A stretch of DNA of 32,006 nucleotides from Neocallimastix lanati (nom. inval.) (GCA_016946835.1 JACVTC010000402.1:1-32006), one strand, 5' to 3'; counted from the first letter of the stretch, positions 10,501-24,383 are shown. The notes: generated from the sequence alone by a model not told the origin. Numbers and translations: made by a program.

Positions 10501-11386
10501 GATTTTTTTTTTTTTTGACATATATCATTTTATAATTTAAATTATAAAGTTTAATTACCTTTTATAGTTCACATTTTATTAAATTTAATTATTTTTAAAT
10601 TCTTTATTTTTAATCTTCTTTATATATTTTACGCAAGCCATAATTTATATATATAAATTCATTATTTTTCATAAATGTTGTAAATGGTAATTACCTTTAA
10701 TGAATTCCATATTAATAAAATAAAGTTCAATTAATAATTATTAATTCTACATTTTCTTTTAATTACTTTATGTTTTATTTTTTTTTAAAATTGCATACAA
10801 AAGGTCCACAAAAATGCCAATCTTTATTATTTGAAAATTTTCATTACATTTATTAAAATATAAATTAAAAATTATTTTTTATTGAAATTTAAAATTTAGA
10901 AATAAAAAAAAAAAAAAAATAATAAAATAAAATATAAAATAAAAAAAAATAAATAAATAAAATATAAAAAAAAAGAAAATTAAAACAATTTTATCATTAT
11001 TTCTATATAATATTATTTAATAATCAAGATATTGAATTTTATTATTAATACCTAATATTAAAATTTATTAGTATTTATAATATTATTTAGTAATCAAGTT
11101 AATTAATCAAAGTTAATAAAAGTGTAAACACTTTTAACAAGGATAATAATAAATATTTTTAAAAATATTTAAAGCATTATTTTAAAAAAAATATATATAT
11201 ATATTTTAATATTCTTAAATTTTTTTTTATATTTGTTTTCTACATTATAAAATAATAATAATAATAATAATAATAAAGTCGTTTTTACAGTTATATATTA
11301 TTAAAACTCTTTTTTTTTTTTCTTATTATTTTTTTTTTTATTATAATCTTTTTTATTATTTTTGTTATTGGTTAATTATATTTAAT
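10501..11386. other. AT-rich spacer with no gene
   Basis: No open frame or RNA gene is visible. TAATTACCTTT occurs at about 10549 and 10688, and GCAAGCCATAATTTATATATA near 10634 recalls the ACAAGCCACA core of the local LTR family, so a heavily decayed LTR is possible, though too weak to annotate. An (AAT)n run lies near 11250. Confidence 0.55.
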
Positions 11387-11857
11387 TAAAAACTAAAAAT
11401 TAACTCTACAATAATTTTTATTTTTATTTTATTTTTTATTTAGTTTGAATAATTGTAAATTATTATTTCTTTTATTATTAATATTTATTTTATTATTAAT
11501 ATTTATTTTATTATTAATATTTATATTATTATTAATATTTATTTTATTATTAATATTTATTTTATTATTAATATTTATATTATTATTATTAATTCTATTA
11601 TTTTTATTATTATTATTATTATTATTATTTCTTTTATTATTATTAATATTTATTTTATTATTAATATTTATATTATTATTATTATTTCTATTATTATTAT
11701 TTCTATTATTATTATTATTATTTCTATTATTATTATTATTATTATTTATTAATTAAAAAACTAAAAATTAACTCTACAATAATTTTTATTTTTATTTTTA
11801 TTTTTATTTTTTATTTAGTTTGAATAATTGTAAATTATTATTTCTATTATTATTATT
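11387..11857. repeat. ~85-bp direct repeats around an (ATT)-rich tract
   Basis: The unit AAAACTAAAAATTAACTCTA (continuing CAATAATTTTTATTTTT and ending AATAATTGTAAATTATTATTTC) occurs at about 11388-11470 and again at about 11756-11846. Between them is a 290-bp tract of TTTATTATTAATATT 15-bp units. The arrangement is a tandem duplication of unit plus tract with a period of about 368 bp. The plus-strand 103-codon frame (11445-11756) is only Leu/Ile/Phe translation of the repeat. Confidence 0.85.
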
Positions 11858-11932
11858 GCCATGTTGGTCCAGTCGGTTAGGACGATACAGGTCACTGTAG
11901 AGGGCGGGGTTCGAATCCTCGGCATGGCACCA
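11858..11932 (+). ncRNA. tRNA-like domain with encoded CCA
   Basis: The acceptor arms GCCATGT and GCATGGC pair over seven positions (last pair G-T), the D arm GTCC/GGAC and the T arm CGGGG/CCTCG with loop TTCGAAT are well formed, and the A box TGGTCCAGTCGG and B box GGTTCGAATCC match polymerase III consensus. The anticodon arm is abnormal: the best stem TACAG/CTGTA leaves only GTCA as a loop, so it is probably not a working tRNA; GTC (Asp) is the nearest anticodon. The discriminator A is followed by CCA in the DNA, which eukaryotic tRNA genes do not normally encode. This points to a copy made from mature tRNA or to an acquired sequence. Confidence 0.7.
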
Positions 11933-12298
11933 AATAATCGGATGAGGTTTCTATCCTGGGATATCATGAGACCACACGTGATGTCCATAAGGCTTTCCCT
12001 CAGATGATTATTTCACCCAACCCTGATACTACGCTTTGAATTGAAGCATAGACCTTGATGATTGTAAAATTTCCAATCGCCAATGATTACACCCACTAGG
12101 GAGGAGTTAATGGTTCCGTTCTGATGCTCGTGGTCATTAGAGATATATGTAGGAACGTTAGGAATGCATCTCCGGGCAGTGTGTAACGACGATTGAGAGC
12201 GGCGAAGCTGATACAGTATGCCAATAACTCATCACCTTACAGTTAATTAATAACTGTATGGCCATATGGGAGATGGGTACCCATATGTGCAAGTCTAT

Positions 12299-12334
<36 letters not shown>
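11858..12334 (+). mobile_element. tRNA-headed SINE-like element with T-tail
   Basis: About 440 bp of near-normal base composition followed by 35 T residues is inserted in an ATT tract. The head is tRNA-like (see 11858-11932); the body (11933-12299) has no open frame and ends with two hairpins, CAGTTAATTAATAACTG and an arm pair CATATGGG/CCCATATG. The element is bounded by CTATTATTATTATT on both sides (11844-11857 and 12335-12348), which fits a 14-bp or longer target duplication, though in an ATT repeat this is weak evidence. Internal A and B boxes would allow RNA polymerase III transcription, and the T-run would end it. I do not recognise the body. It could be a new SINE family or an unusual non-coding RNA gene. 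Confidence 0.6.
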
Positions 12335-12470
12335 CTATTATTATTATTATTTCTTTTATTATTAATATTTCTTTTATTATTAGTATTTATATTATTATTA
12401 TTAATTCTATTATTATTATTATTTCTATTATTATTATTATTATAATTATATCCTTTTTTTTATAGTTTAA
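12335..12470. repeat. ATT-rich tract continuing after the SINE-like element
   Basis: The interrupted (ATT)n pattern with TTTCTATT and TTTCTTTT variants resumes here, as on the left side of the inserted element, showing that the element landed within the repeat. Confidence 0.8.
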
Positions 12471-12860
12471 TTTTTTTTATCGTTTTTATATTATTATTAG
12501 TAGTTAAAAAAAAATTAAGCGAAAAAAAAAAAAAAAAAAATAAAAAAAAAAAAATATAATTAATAATATAAAATATTAAAATTCTTATCAATATATAAAA
12601 AAAAATTTGATAAACTTTAATTTCGTTTTCTAGGTAGGGTAGGGTTCTCTTTTCTTCAAAAAAAAAAAAAAAAATAAATAGTTTTAGTTCGGCAGAGGGA
12701 TATGATCTACTTCTTTTGAACTTTTGAGATAGACTTTAGGTGGAGGTGGACCACTGGACCACTAAGGACTTAGTGGAGTTTACTTAATTTATTTGAAGTA
12801 TAGGAAGAAAGAAGAAAACCTTAGGAAAAAGAGGGTCGATGACTTTACCTCTAGTTTTCT

Positions 12861-12900
<40 letters not shown>

Positions 12901-13946
12901 AAGACAGTTTTTTTTTTAAAAGGGAAGGGGATGAAAAAAAAGAGTTTCTGATAAAAAAAAAAAAGAGTTTTTGATAAAAAAAATTTCCTACAAAAGAAAA
13001 AAAAAAAAAAAGAGAGAGAGAGCTTCAGGACAGAATTTTATTTTTTTTACCCCAAGCAGTAGTCGAGTTCAAGTTGATTTTTTTTTTTTTTTTTTTTTTT
13101 TTTAATTGTTATATATATTTTTAAATCTTTTATATTTTTTTAAATTTGTATTATTAACCCAATCCATTCGTTTTTTTTTTTTTTTTTTTTTTTATTTTTT
13201 TAAATTGAAAATATGACCATAATTATTGGTTATTATGTAAAAATACTTTTATAATTTTTTCTTTTTATATTTTGTAATGACCGTAGATTGATGACCATTC
13301 AAGTTTCTTTTTCTTATAGTTTTTAACTCAATATTTTGGTGTAGCAAAAATAATAATATATTTCTTTATCTATTTTATTTTTTATCTTCTAACACTAATA
13401 AATATATAAAAATAATAAAAAATATAAAAATTTTTTTTTCCCAAAAAATTCTAAATAAAAGAATTTTCTGAAACAAAAATCAGATAATTTTTATACTTCT
13501 AAATTTAAATTTAAATTTTATTTTAACTATTTATTTTATTTTTTTTTTTTTTTTTTATTTTTTTTAAAATATTAACAAAATGTATTTTTTTTTTTTTTTT
13601 TTTTTATTTTTTTATAAAAGTCCAACTTTGATGGATGCTCCATTAATGTTCAAAAAAAAAAAAAAAAATTTTTTTTATTATGAAAACTTTATTTAATATA
13701 GAATTGTAATACCAAAAATTTATTAAATAATAAATAAATTTTAAATTAACCACAAAAATAAAAATTTTTTCTGTTATTTTTCCTTTTTTTTTTTTTTTTT
13801 TTTTTTATTTATTAAAATACAACTCTTTATTAATAAAATAAAACTTCCCTTTCTTTATATTGTACATAAACTCAAAATTACTAAATTATAAAACTTTTTT
13901 TTTTTTTTTATTCAAGAGGTATAACTATAAAATATATATTTTAAAT
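12471..13946. other. Homopolymer-rich spacer with short complex patches
   Basis: Poly-T and poly-A runs of 15-35 bases alternate with islands such as 12630-12860, which has several GG-rich words and an 18-bp palindrome, and 12925-13070, which has a twice repeated AAAGAGTTTCTGAT-like word and an AG run. I see no open frame or RNA gene. The islands may be worn element ends. Confidence 0.55.
12759..12776. other. 18-bp near-perfect palindrome
   Basis: CCACTAAGGACTTAGTGG has two perfect 8-base arms around a GA centre, in a locally G/C-containing island where GGTGGA and TGGACC words also recur. It could be a protein-binding dyad or the remnant of an inverted-repeat element; nothing nearby decides which. 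Confidence 0.55.
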
Positions 13947-14195
13947 GTCAGATAAATAAAGCCGCAATTTATAATAGTAAGAACGAAAGTATATAATCAA
14001 AAGTCAAAGACATATAAATTTAAAATATTACAAAATAAAGGAAATTAATTAAAAAAAAAAAAAATTAAATTATATAAAAATTGAAAAATAATTTGGCTTG
14101 ACTTTTTAACAAAATATTTAAATGAATCTGTAATGAAACAATTAGAGAAATATTTTATTAGCAAGAATAGAAGAGCATTAAACTTACAGGGGAGA
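13947..14195 (+). pseudogene. Ty1/copia RNase H relic
   Basis: Plus-strand frames, shifted by indels, read NKAAIYNSKNES (copia DNQxAIxLAKNP motif), then a degraded KHID-type stretch near 14000, then LAxLFNK near 14096 (LADxLTK) and MKQLEKYF near 14133. The motif order is that of the end of copia RNase H. A polypurine run, ACAGGGGAGA, follows at about 14186-14195 and abuts a TGTTAGAA LTR start. Several stops and frameshifts make it a pseudogene. It has diverged in sequence from the relic at the left edge. Confidence 0.72.
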
Positions 14196-14473
14196 TGTTA
14201 GAAATAAGTTTAATATAATAAATAAAATAAATAATAAATAAATATAAAATAAAATTAACTTAAATAGAAGTATAAAAAAAAAAAAAAACTTAATTATAAA
14301 AAAAATAAATTTATGTATATTGTGGCGTATATCATTAAAAAGTATACATAATATGAATCAATGTAAAATTATTTTAGATAGAAATATAAATTTTCTCTTT
14401 ATAAATTATATATTATGTATGTGAATTCTTTTAATATAATAAATATAAAGTGTGATTAATAAAAATCTTAACA
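14196..14473 (+). mobile_element. 3' LTR of second copia relic
   Basis: The LTR starts TGTTAGAA after the polypurine run and I end it at TCTTAACA, giving TGTTA...TAACA termini and a length of about 278 bp. It includes GTGGCGTAT near 14321, also present in the solo LTR at 23653-23912, which likewise ends CTTAACA. The two may be one LTR family. The 5' part of the element is gone, so no target duplication can be tested. Confidence 0.6.
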
Positions 14474-14546
14474 TAAGATAAAAATAAATATTTTTAGCAA
14501 AATACAATTATAAAAAAATAAATATTTATTATTTATTATTATTTAA

Positions 14547-14550
<4 letters not shown>

Positions 14551-14600
<50 letters not shown>
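14551..14600. repeat. (ATT)n microsatellite at edge of fragment D
   Basis: About sixteen ATT units directly adjoin the family fragment that starts at 14601. Fragments A and C also end in ATT runs, so trinucleotide tracts recur at the breakpoints of this family. Confidence 0.85.
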
Positions 14601-14602
<2 letters not shown>

Positions 14603-15366
14603 AATCATTTAGAATATCATTTACTGAAAAAAGAGTATTTTTCTTAGATATATATTTCTTGATGATTTAATTCATCAATAAAATGGCGTAAATATTCTAA
14701 AAATTCTCTATTTGGAATTTTAAAATATATTATATCTTTCGATTTCTTTTTTTTTTTTTTTTTTTTAATTAATCTATTTTTATATTCTTGAATTTCATCT
14801 GCATCCATATTTAACTACTTTAGGGTTATTTGATGAAATTTTTATAATTAATTTATTCATATTTTTTATATTTTCTTTATATTCTTCTTCGTCTGCTACT
14901 GTTAAATAACCAAAAAAAAATATAAAACTTTCTAGCGGTCTTCATATGTTAAATAATTTTATTCAATTAGTGAAAGTTTATCAAATGAAAATTCAATTAT
15001 TTTACCACATAATAAATTTAAAAATTCCACATCAAAATTAAGGATACTAATTTTAAGAAGATTTTTTAATTCTTCATTTTTCTCTGAATAAATCCAATAA
15101 TTGGATAATTCAAAATTATCACTTTTATTCTTATTTTTCTGAAAGAATTTTATTATATAATATGGATAATAAATATTTTTAATAATACCTTTATCAGAAA
15201 AATAAAAATATCCACAATATTTTTTTTTTATAAGTCTTTCTTTAATTCCATCTTTTGTGTTATCACTGTCAATTTTTTCTTTGCTATCAGAAATACTAAA
15301 ATTGAATAACACGTTTTTTAATTCGTCTTCAGTAAATTCATAGCAATCACTAAAATAATTATCTTT
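14601..15366 (-). pseudogene. AAA-ATPase-like family copy, module-2 lid part (fragment D)
   Basis: The segment matches gene 2 at about 18440-19198: the stretch after Walker B/sensor of module 2. An open part of 117 codons (14959-15312) contains GIKERLIKKKYCGY, FELSNYWIY and FLNLLCGKII, which correspond to GIKERLKKKYGGY, FELSNYWNY and FLNLLCGKIV of gene 2. Other parts carry stops and frameshifts, and both Walker motifs are missing. The left edge is an ATT tract, the right edge the AAAAT satellite. It keeps the reading frame SVNDIL through the point where gene 2 is frameshifted. Confidence 0.85.
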
Positions 15367-16428
15367 AAAAAAAAAATAAAATAAAACATAAAGAATAAAA
15401 TAAAATAAAATAAAATAAAATAAAACATAAAGAATAAAATAAAATAAAATAAAATAAAATAAAACATAAAGAATAAAATAAAATAAAATAAAATAAAAAA
15501 AATTAATAGTAGAATGTTAAATATAAAGTACAGATTGTATAAAATAAAATAAAATAAAATAAAATAAAATAAAATAAAATAAAATAAAATAAAATAAAAT
15601 AAAATAAAATAAAATAAAATAAAATAAAATAAAATAAAATAAAATAAAATAAAATAAAAAAAATTAATAGTAGAATGTTAAATATAAAGTACAGATTGTA
15701 TAAAATAAAATAAAATAAAATAAAATAAAATAAAATAAAATAAAATAAAATAAAATAAAATAAAATAAAATAAAATAAAATAAAATAAAATAAAATAAAA
15801 TAAAATAAAATAAAATAAAATAAAATAAAATAAAATAAAATAAAAAAAATTAATAGTAGAATGTTAAATATAAAGTACAGATTGTATAAAATAAAATAAA
15901 ATAAAATAAAATAAAATAAAATAAAATAAAATAAAATAAAATATATAGTAAATAGTAGAATGTTAAATATAAAGTACAGATTGTATAAAATAAAATAAAA
16001 TAAAATAAAATAAAATAAAATAAAATAAAATAAAATAAAATATATAGTAAATAGTAGAATATTAAATATAAAGTACAGATTGAGTAAAATAAAATAAAAT
16101 AATATAAAATAAAATAAAATAAAATAAAATAAAATAAAATAAAACAGAATAAAATAAAATAAAATAAAATAAAATAAAATAAAATAAAATAAAATAAAAT
16201 AAAATAAAATAAAATAAAATAAAATAAAATAAAATAAAATAAAATAAAATAAAATAAAATAAAATAAAATAAAATAAAATAAAACAGAATAAAATAAAAC
16301 AGAATAAAATAAAACAGAATAAAATAAAATAAAATAAAATAAAATAAAATAAAATAAAATAAAATAAAATAAAATAAAATAAAATAAAATAAAATAAAAT
16401 AAAATAAAATAAAATAAAATAAAATAAA
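15367..16428. repeat. Composite (AAAAT)n satellite with interspersed ~40-bp unit
   Basis: About 1.05 kb of AAAAT pentanucleotides is interrupted by five copies of a unit containing AGTAGAATGTTAAATATAAA then GTACAGATTG (at about 15505, 15664, 15850, 15952 and 16050, the last one altered), by three ACATAAAGAAT words near the left end and by several ACAGAAT words. Spacing between units is about 160, 185, 100 and 100 bp. The array begins exactly at the broken end of fragment D. The 314-codon minus-strand frame (15503-16447) arises because fifteen bases make a repeating five-residue FILFY pattern; I do not regard it as a gene. Confidence 0.92.
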
Positions 16429-16613
16429 TTACAGAAAATTTAAACAATTTTATATTATATTATATTATATTATATAAGTATATAAATATGAATATATTTT
16501 TTCAATTATTGTATATTTTAAATTAAATTATTTTTATTTTATTTATTAGGGTTTGGAATGGTTAATCCATTTGATATATAAAATAATTTATTATTTTTAT
16601 TATTTATATTAAC
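16429..16613. other. AT-rich spacer
   Basis: TATAT repeats and mixed AT sequence lie between the satellite and the LTR relics. TTAGGGTTTGG near 16546 contains one telomere-like hexamer, which is not a telomeric array. Confidence 0.5.
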
Positions 16614-16891
16614 TGTTAGAATAGGTGAAACATATGAAAAAAGTGTCATATTTTATTAAAAACATAATAAAATAACTTAAAATTGAAGCCTATTTAATAC
16701 ATTGTCAAATATGTTAATGCATATTGTAATAAATTAAATATACAAGCCACATTATAAGCATATAAATACATGTAAATTCGTATTAGTTTAATCTTTAGTT
16801 AAGTTAATAAGTAGCTCAATAATAACCCTTAATCATAATATATTCATTTAATAAAGTTAACATATAAATTTCCAAATTCCTAATATTAACA
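16614..16891 (+). mobile_element. Decayed LTR(s), copia type
   Basis: Possible starts are TGTTAGAA at 16614 and TGTTAATGC at 16712; possible ends are GTTAACA at 16862 and ATTAACA at 16891. The inner part holds ACAAGCCACATTATAAGC (near 16742) and TATAAATACATGTAAATT (near 16760), a core shared with the next relic and partly with the left-edge LTR; TATAAATA may be the LTR promoter. No target duplication matches for any pair of ends I tried, so boundaries are uncertain and nesting is possible. Confidence 0.5.
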
Positions 16892-16906
16892 AATATTAAT
16901 AAAATT

Positions 16907-17124
16907 TGTTACAATATGTGAATTTATATATTAAATGAATCTTGAATAATGATCATATAAATTATTAATATAAACGTAATATAATGTAATTAATTAAAAG
17001 TATTTAGAACAAGCCACATTTTTAGTATAAATACATGTAAATTTCATGATGTTGAACATGGCTAGTTAACCTATTTTATATTTACTTATAAATAAACCTT
17101 TTTAATAAAAAACTTCATATCAAA
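16907..17124 (+). mobile_element. Decayed LTR of the same copia family
   Basis: TGTTACAATATG starts the segment; AGAACAAGCCACA (about 17006) and GTTAACC (17065-17071) follow in the same order and spacing as in the LTR at 356-594. The right end is set at ATCA by that comparison. Like the left-edge LTR, it stands on the 3' side of a long family gene. Confidence 0.55.
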
Positions 17125-17339
17125 TAAAACAATAATTTAAATAAATATATAAAATTTTAATAAAAATAGTTAATTTTTAAAATTTTGAATATAAATTTAA
17201 GTAATAAAAAATTCATTCATTGATTCATGATTAAAGTTAAAATTTAAATTCACACAAATAAGAATTAAAATAAAATTAAAAAAATTTTTTTAACTGAAAA
17301 ATACCAAAAAAAAAAAAAATAAAATAAAATAAAAAAAAA

Positions 17340-17722
17340 AATTAATAATAATAAAAAAAAAAATTAATAATATTAATGATAAAAAAAAAGTAAAAACTTT
17401 TCAATTTTATGATGATAATTTTTTTTTTTATTTTTTTTTTTTTTTTTTTTTTATAAAATAATTTTAATATATTTATTTATTATTATTTAATTAAAATAAA
17501 GTATAAAATGTTGAATTTTAAACAATTTATTAATAAAATAAATAATAATTATTATTAAAATAAAAATAAATTTATAATTTTTTGTCTTAATATTATTATT
17601 TATTATTTAATTATTCAATTATTAATAATATTCAATTATTCAATTATTATTAATTTTATTTATTAATTATTATTTATCAATTATTTATTATTATTTATTA
17701 ATTATCTATTTATTATTTATTT

Positions 17723-17756
<34 letters not shown>

Positions 17757-17886
17757 ATATAAATTATATATTCTTAATGTTTGCTTATTTTTTTTTAATT
17801 TTTTTTTCTTGCATTATATTATTTTTTATTATTATTATTATTATTTATTATTATTTTTATTATTATTTTTATTATTAGTTTTACCT
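17340..17886. repeat. 3' flank of gene 2, duplicate of 606-1221
   Basis: After a diverged AT stretch (17125-17339), this region repeats the gene 1 flank nearly base for base over long runs, for example AAAATGTTGAATTTTAAAC and the TTATTCAATTATT series. It marks the right-to-left extent of the segmental duplication. Confidence 0.85.
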
Positions 17887-18449
17887 TTAAATTTTATTAT
17901 CATCTTCATTATCTTCATATTCTTTTATATTTTCATCATTCACTTTCATTTCAATAAGGCATTTTTTTCTAAAAAAAAGCCATATCATACTTTATAATAC
18001 TTTTAAAATCATTAAATTTAAATTTTTCATCATATATTTTTTTTCAATTTGGTTTATGGCTATTTTACATGCTTCACTTAAAGAGTTCTTGTCATCGCTC
18101 TTGGATACTTTAATTTCAATTATAATATATTCATCTTTTACTTTTTCATGAGGAAAACCTATATCAATTATACCTTGTCCACTTTCCTGTTCTACTGCTA
18201 AACCTTTAACATTAAGATTAAAAAAACAACTGCATTAAAAATAGTTGATAAAAATGTTCAGGAGGTGAACTTTCCGTCAATTCTGTCGATTCCGTAGTTT
18301 TCTTTGATTTCTTTGATTTCTTTTTGTTACTAATAGGTAAATGATGAAATGACGTGAACTAAATATTGATAGATATTTACTTAAATTTTCATTAATTACT
18401 TTTAATTTTTTTTAATTTTTTTTTTTATAAATTTCATTAATAAATTCAT
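17887..18449 (-). pseudogene. Frameshifted 3' end of gene 2 (PD-(D/E)XK part)
   Basis: This stretch continues the homology to the last 170 or so residues of gene 1 beyond the gene 2 stop. It still shows ESSPPEH, EQESGQGIIDIGFPHEK and EYIIIEIKVSK, so both nuclease motifs persist in the DNA, but they lie in different frames. Visible disruptions against gene 1 are a one-base loss near 18470, a lysine-rich poly-A stretch ending in a stop, an 8-base insertion in the segment after SSRH, an extra T in a T-run before the nuclease strand, and a 2-base insertion after the QI residues. Some lie in homopolymers and might be sequence errors; the others do not. Confidence 0.85.
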
Positions 18450-22229
<3,780 letters not shown>

Positions 22230-22719
22230 TTAAAAATATTTTTTTTTTTTTTTTTTGATTTAATAAAAAATTATATAAAATATTATTAAAACTTTTTATA
22301 TGAAATACTAATACCAATAATAATATAGATAATAAAAATTAGAATTCAAAACTTTCTCAAATTGAAAAAAAAAAAAAAAAAAAAAAATGATTAAGTCTTG
22401 AAACTGATCAAATAAATAATATTAAACCTGAAGGTAAAAAAAATTATTACCTCCTTTTATATATAAATATATATTTAAAAATAATTTGGTCATAACAAAA
22501 CTTATGTCCATATAAAAAAAATTTTTTATTTTTAGATATATAATTTAATTTATTTATGACCATTTAAAAGATAAGTTAACTTTTTCTCCTTCTGAATTAA
22601 TAAAAAATAATCAAAAATATCAATTAATATTATTTTTAAAAATAATAAAAAAAAATAAATAAATATAAATTTTTTTTTTGTTATTAATATAAAAAATTGA
22701 TTTTTGTTGAGATTATTTT
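22230..22719. other. 5' region of gene 2, no gene
   Basis: Apart from the promoter-like box this is AT-rich DNA with A and T runs. I see no open frame. Confidence 0.55.
22446..22470 (-). promoter_or_regulatory. Candidate core promoter (TATA + GGAGG box) of gene 2
   Basis: On the minus strand TTTATATATAAAAGGAGG followed by TAATAATT lies about 220-240 nt upstream of the gene 2 start. It mirrors the box before gene 1 in sequence, orientation and distance. The first 200 bases upstream of the two ATGs otherwise look unrelated, so the box may be conserved by function or mark the true edge of the duplication. Confidence 0.5.
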
Positions 22720-23213
22720 TATAAATAATTTTAATTATTAATTTTCCAACATCATTAGTCTTTATTCTTAACTTTCTTACCCCTGAAATACAGTAATTAT
22801 TACTGGTAATAAAATATATTAAATAACTATTTTTAATTAATAATGTCCAAATAATTTCTTTATATTTATTTATATAATCTTTCGTTAATGTTTCATAATT
22901 TATTAATTTTGGTATTTTCTTTTCAATATACCCATTTTTAAGTAGAAAATTTATATTTCACTTTCCAATATTCAAAATTTATAAATATTTCTTTAAAGAA
23001 TTTATTAAATTCGGAAGAAAAAACATTCTCTAATTCTATCTTTTTAATTATTTCATTAATATAATTTATTATACTATATAAATCATAGTATTTAAATTTA
23101 TAATCTTCATTATTATTACTAATGTAATTTCTCATTTCATCATTATCTTTCATATTATCAGCTTTTATATTATAATTGTTTTAGCTTTCATTATTATTAT
23201 TAATAAAACCAAA
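22720..23213 (-). pseudogene. Decayed family copy, module-1 linker part (fragment C)
   Basis: The minus strand matches gene 2 at about 20470-20925: the stretch after the poly-Asn insert. An open part of 71 codons (22938-23153) reads NNNEDYKFKYYDLYSIINYI and FSSEFNKFFKEIFINFEY, corresponding to DCKVKYYDLRSVLNYI and FSSEFNTFFNEIFINFDY of gene 2. It is closer to fragment A than to either long gene (shared word CCAACATCATTAGTCTTTAT and the following TTAACTTTCTTACC), and has the same ATT-then-poly-A end. It lacks ATPase and nuclease motifs. Confidence 0.85.
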
Positions 23214-23396
23214 AAAAAAAAAATTTTTTTATAATTAAATTTTTAATCAAGTTTTTAATTTAATTTAATTTAATTTAATTAATTTAATTTAATTTTTTTT
23301 TTTTTATTTTTTTTATTTATTATAAATTCATTTTATAAATTTTTATTTTAAAATTTCAAGTGTAATATATTATAATTTATTTACCAATTGAATTAT
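23214..23396. other. AT-rich spacer
   Basis: Poly-A, AATTT repeats and mixed AT sequence without a recognisable feature. Confidence 0.5.
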
Positions 23397-23575
23397 ATAC
23401 TATAATATTTATTTATATTTTTATAATATTTATTTATATTTTTATTATATTTATTTATATTTTTATTATATTTATTTATATTTTTATAATATTTATTTAT
23501 ATTTTTATTATATTTATTTATATTTTTATATTATTTATTTATATTTTTATATTATTAATTTATATTTTTTTATAT
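23397..23575. repeat. 21-bp minisatellite, about eight units
   Basis: Units of AATATTTATTTATATTTTT plus AT, with A/T changes at the first bases, follow one another; two further units of TAATATATACTTTTC type come after, to about 23630. It is tandem slippage DNA directly left of the solo LTR. Confidence 0.82.
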
Positions 23576-23652
23576 TATTAATATATACTTTTCTAATATT
23601 TATATATACTTTTCTAATATTTATATATAAAATTTATACTAATATAAAATTT

Positions 23653-23912
23653 TGTTAAGAATGTAAATGTAACTGAAATCTCACAATCTCAATTATGATT
23701 ATTTATAGTTAATATGGCTTTTATTTATTTATATTTAATTATATGAGTATTACATAATAAAGAATATTAAAGTTTAACAAAATATAATAAATAAGATTTA
23801 TAATAACTATTTAATAACTATATAATAACTAATGTATTCATAATGTGGCTTATAGTGGCGTATTAATATTACAATGCATAATGTATAATTATAATGTAGC
23901 TAATACTTAACA
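23653..23912 (+). mobile_element. Solo LTR with 5-bp target-site duplication
   Basis: A 260-bp segment starts TGTTAAGAATG and ends ATACTTAACA, giving TG...CA termini with a TGTTAAG/CTTAACA inverted match of seven bases. It is flanked by AATTT at 23648-23652 and again at 23913-23917, the 5-bp duplication typical of copia integration. No internal region remains, so it is a solo LTR left by LTR-LTR recombination. It shares GTGGCGTAT and the end word with the LTR at 14196-14473. With its termini and duplication intact it may be among the younger insertions of the window. Confidence 0.78.
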
Positions 23913-24383
23913 AATTTGTTATTACTGAAAATTTTTTATATTATTATGAATAAATTTTTTTTATTTCTTCTAAAAACAATGAACCTAATCCAACAATTAT
24001 GAAGTAAAATCTACCAATTTATTTTGGAAGGTAATAAAAAAGTAATGTTGGAGTAATAAAGAATATATTGAATCTAAATCAAGTCCTTTTATTTTATATT
24101 TTCAAATAATAGCAATAAAAATAAAAATGAAAAAGAGCAATGATAACATTAATAATAATTATAATAATAACAGAGAAGACAATTATAATATTGTCAAAAA
24201 TAACAAAAGTAATAATTAAATTAATAAGTAATAGTAATAATAGCAATAATAGTAATTGTAATAAAAAATTTCAATGATAATAATAATAATTGCAATTCCA
24301 AAACTTTAAAACATAATTATCTTAGAATATTCACCTCTTCAGCAACACATAAAAAAAAAGAAAAAGGTTTCAAAATAAAATAA

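Noticed and set aside
10634-10700. Additional LTR relic
   Set aside because: GCAAGCCATAATTTATATATA recalls the LTR core, but no termini or further matches were found.
11445-11756. 103-codon plus-strand frame
   Set aside because: Repeat translation (Leu/Ile/Phe) of the TTTATTATTAATATT array.
11858-11932. Functional tRNA gene
   Set aside because: The anticodon arm cannot form a normal seven-base loop, CCA is encoded, and a long element body is joined to it, so a tRNA-derived element fits better.
15503-16447. 314-codon minus-strand open frame
   Set aside because: It is the translation of the AAAAT satellite (five-residue FILFY period). No frame of such a 5-bp repeat contains stops on this strand, so length is no evidence of a gene.
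16540-16560. Telomere-like TTAGGG word
   Set aside because: A single hexamer without tandem repetition is expected by chance.
17809-17997. 62-codon plus-strand frame
   Set aside because: Antisense to the decayed 3' end of gene 2 and low in complexity.
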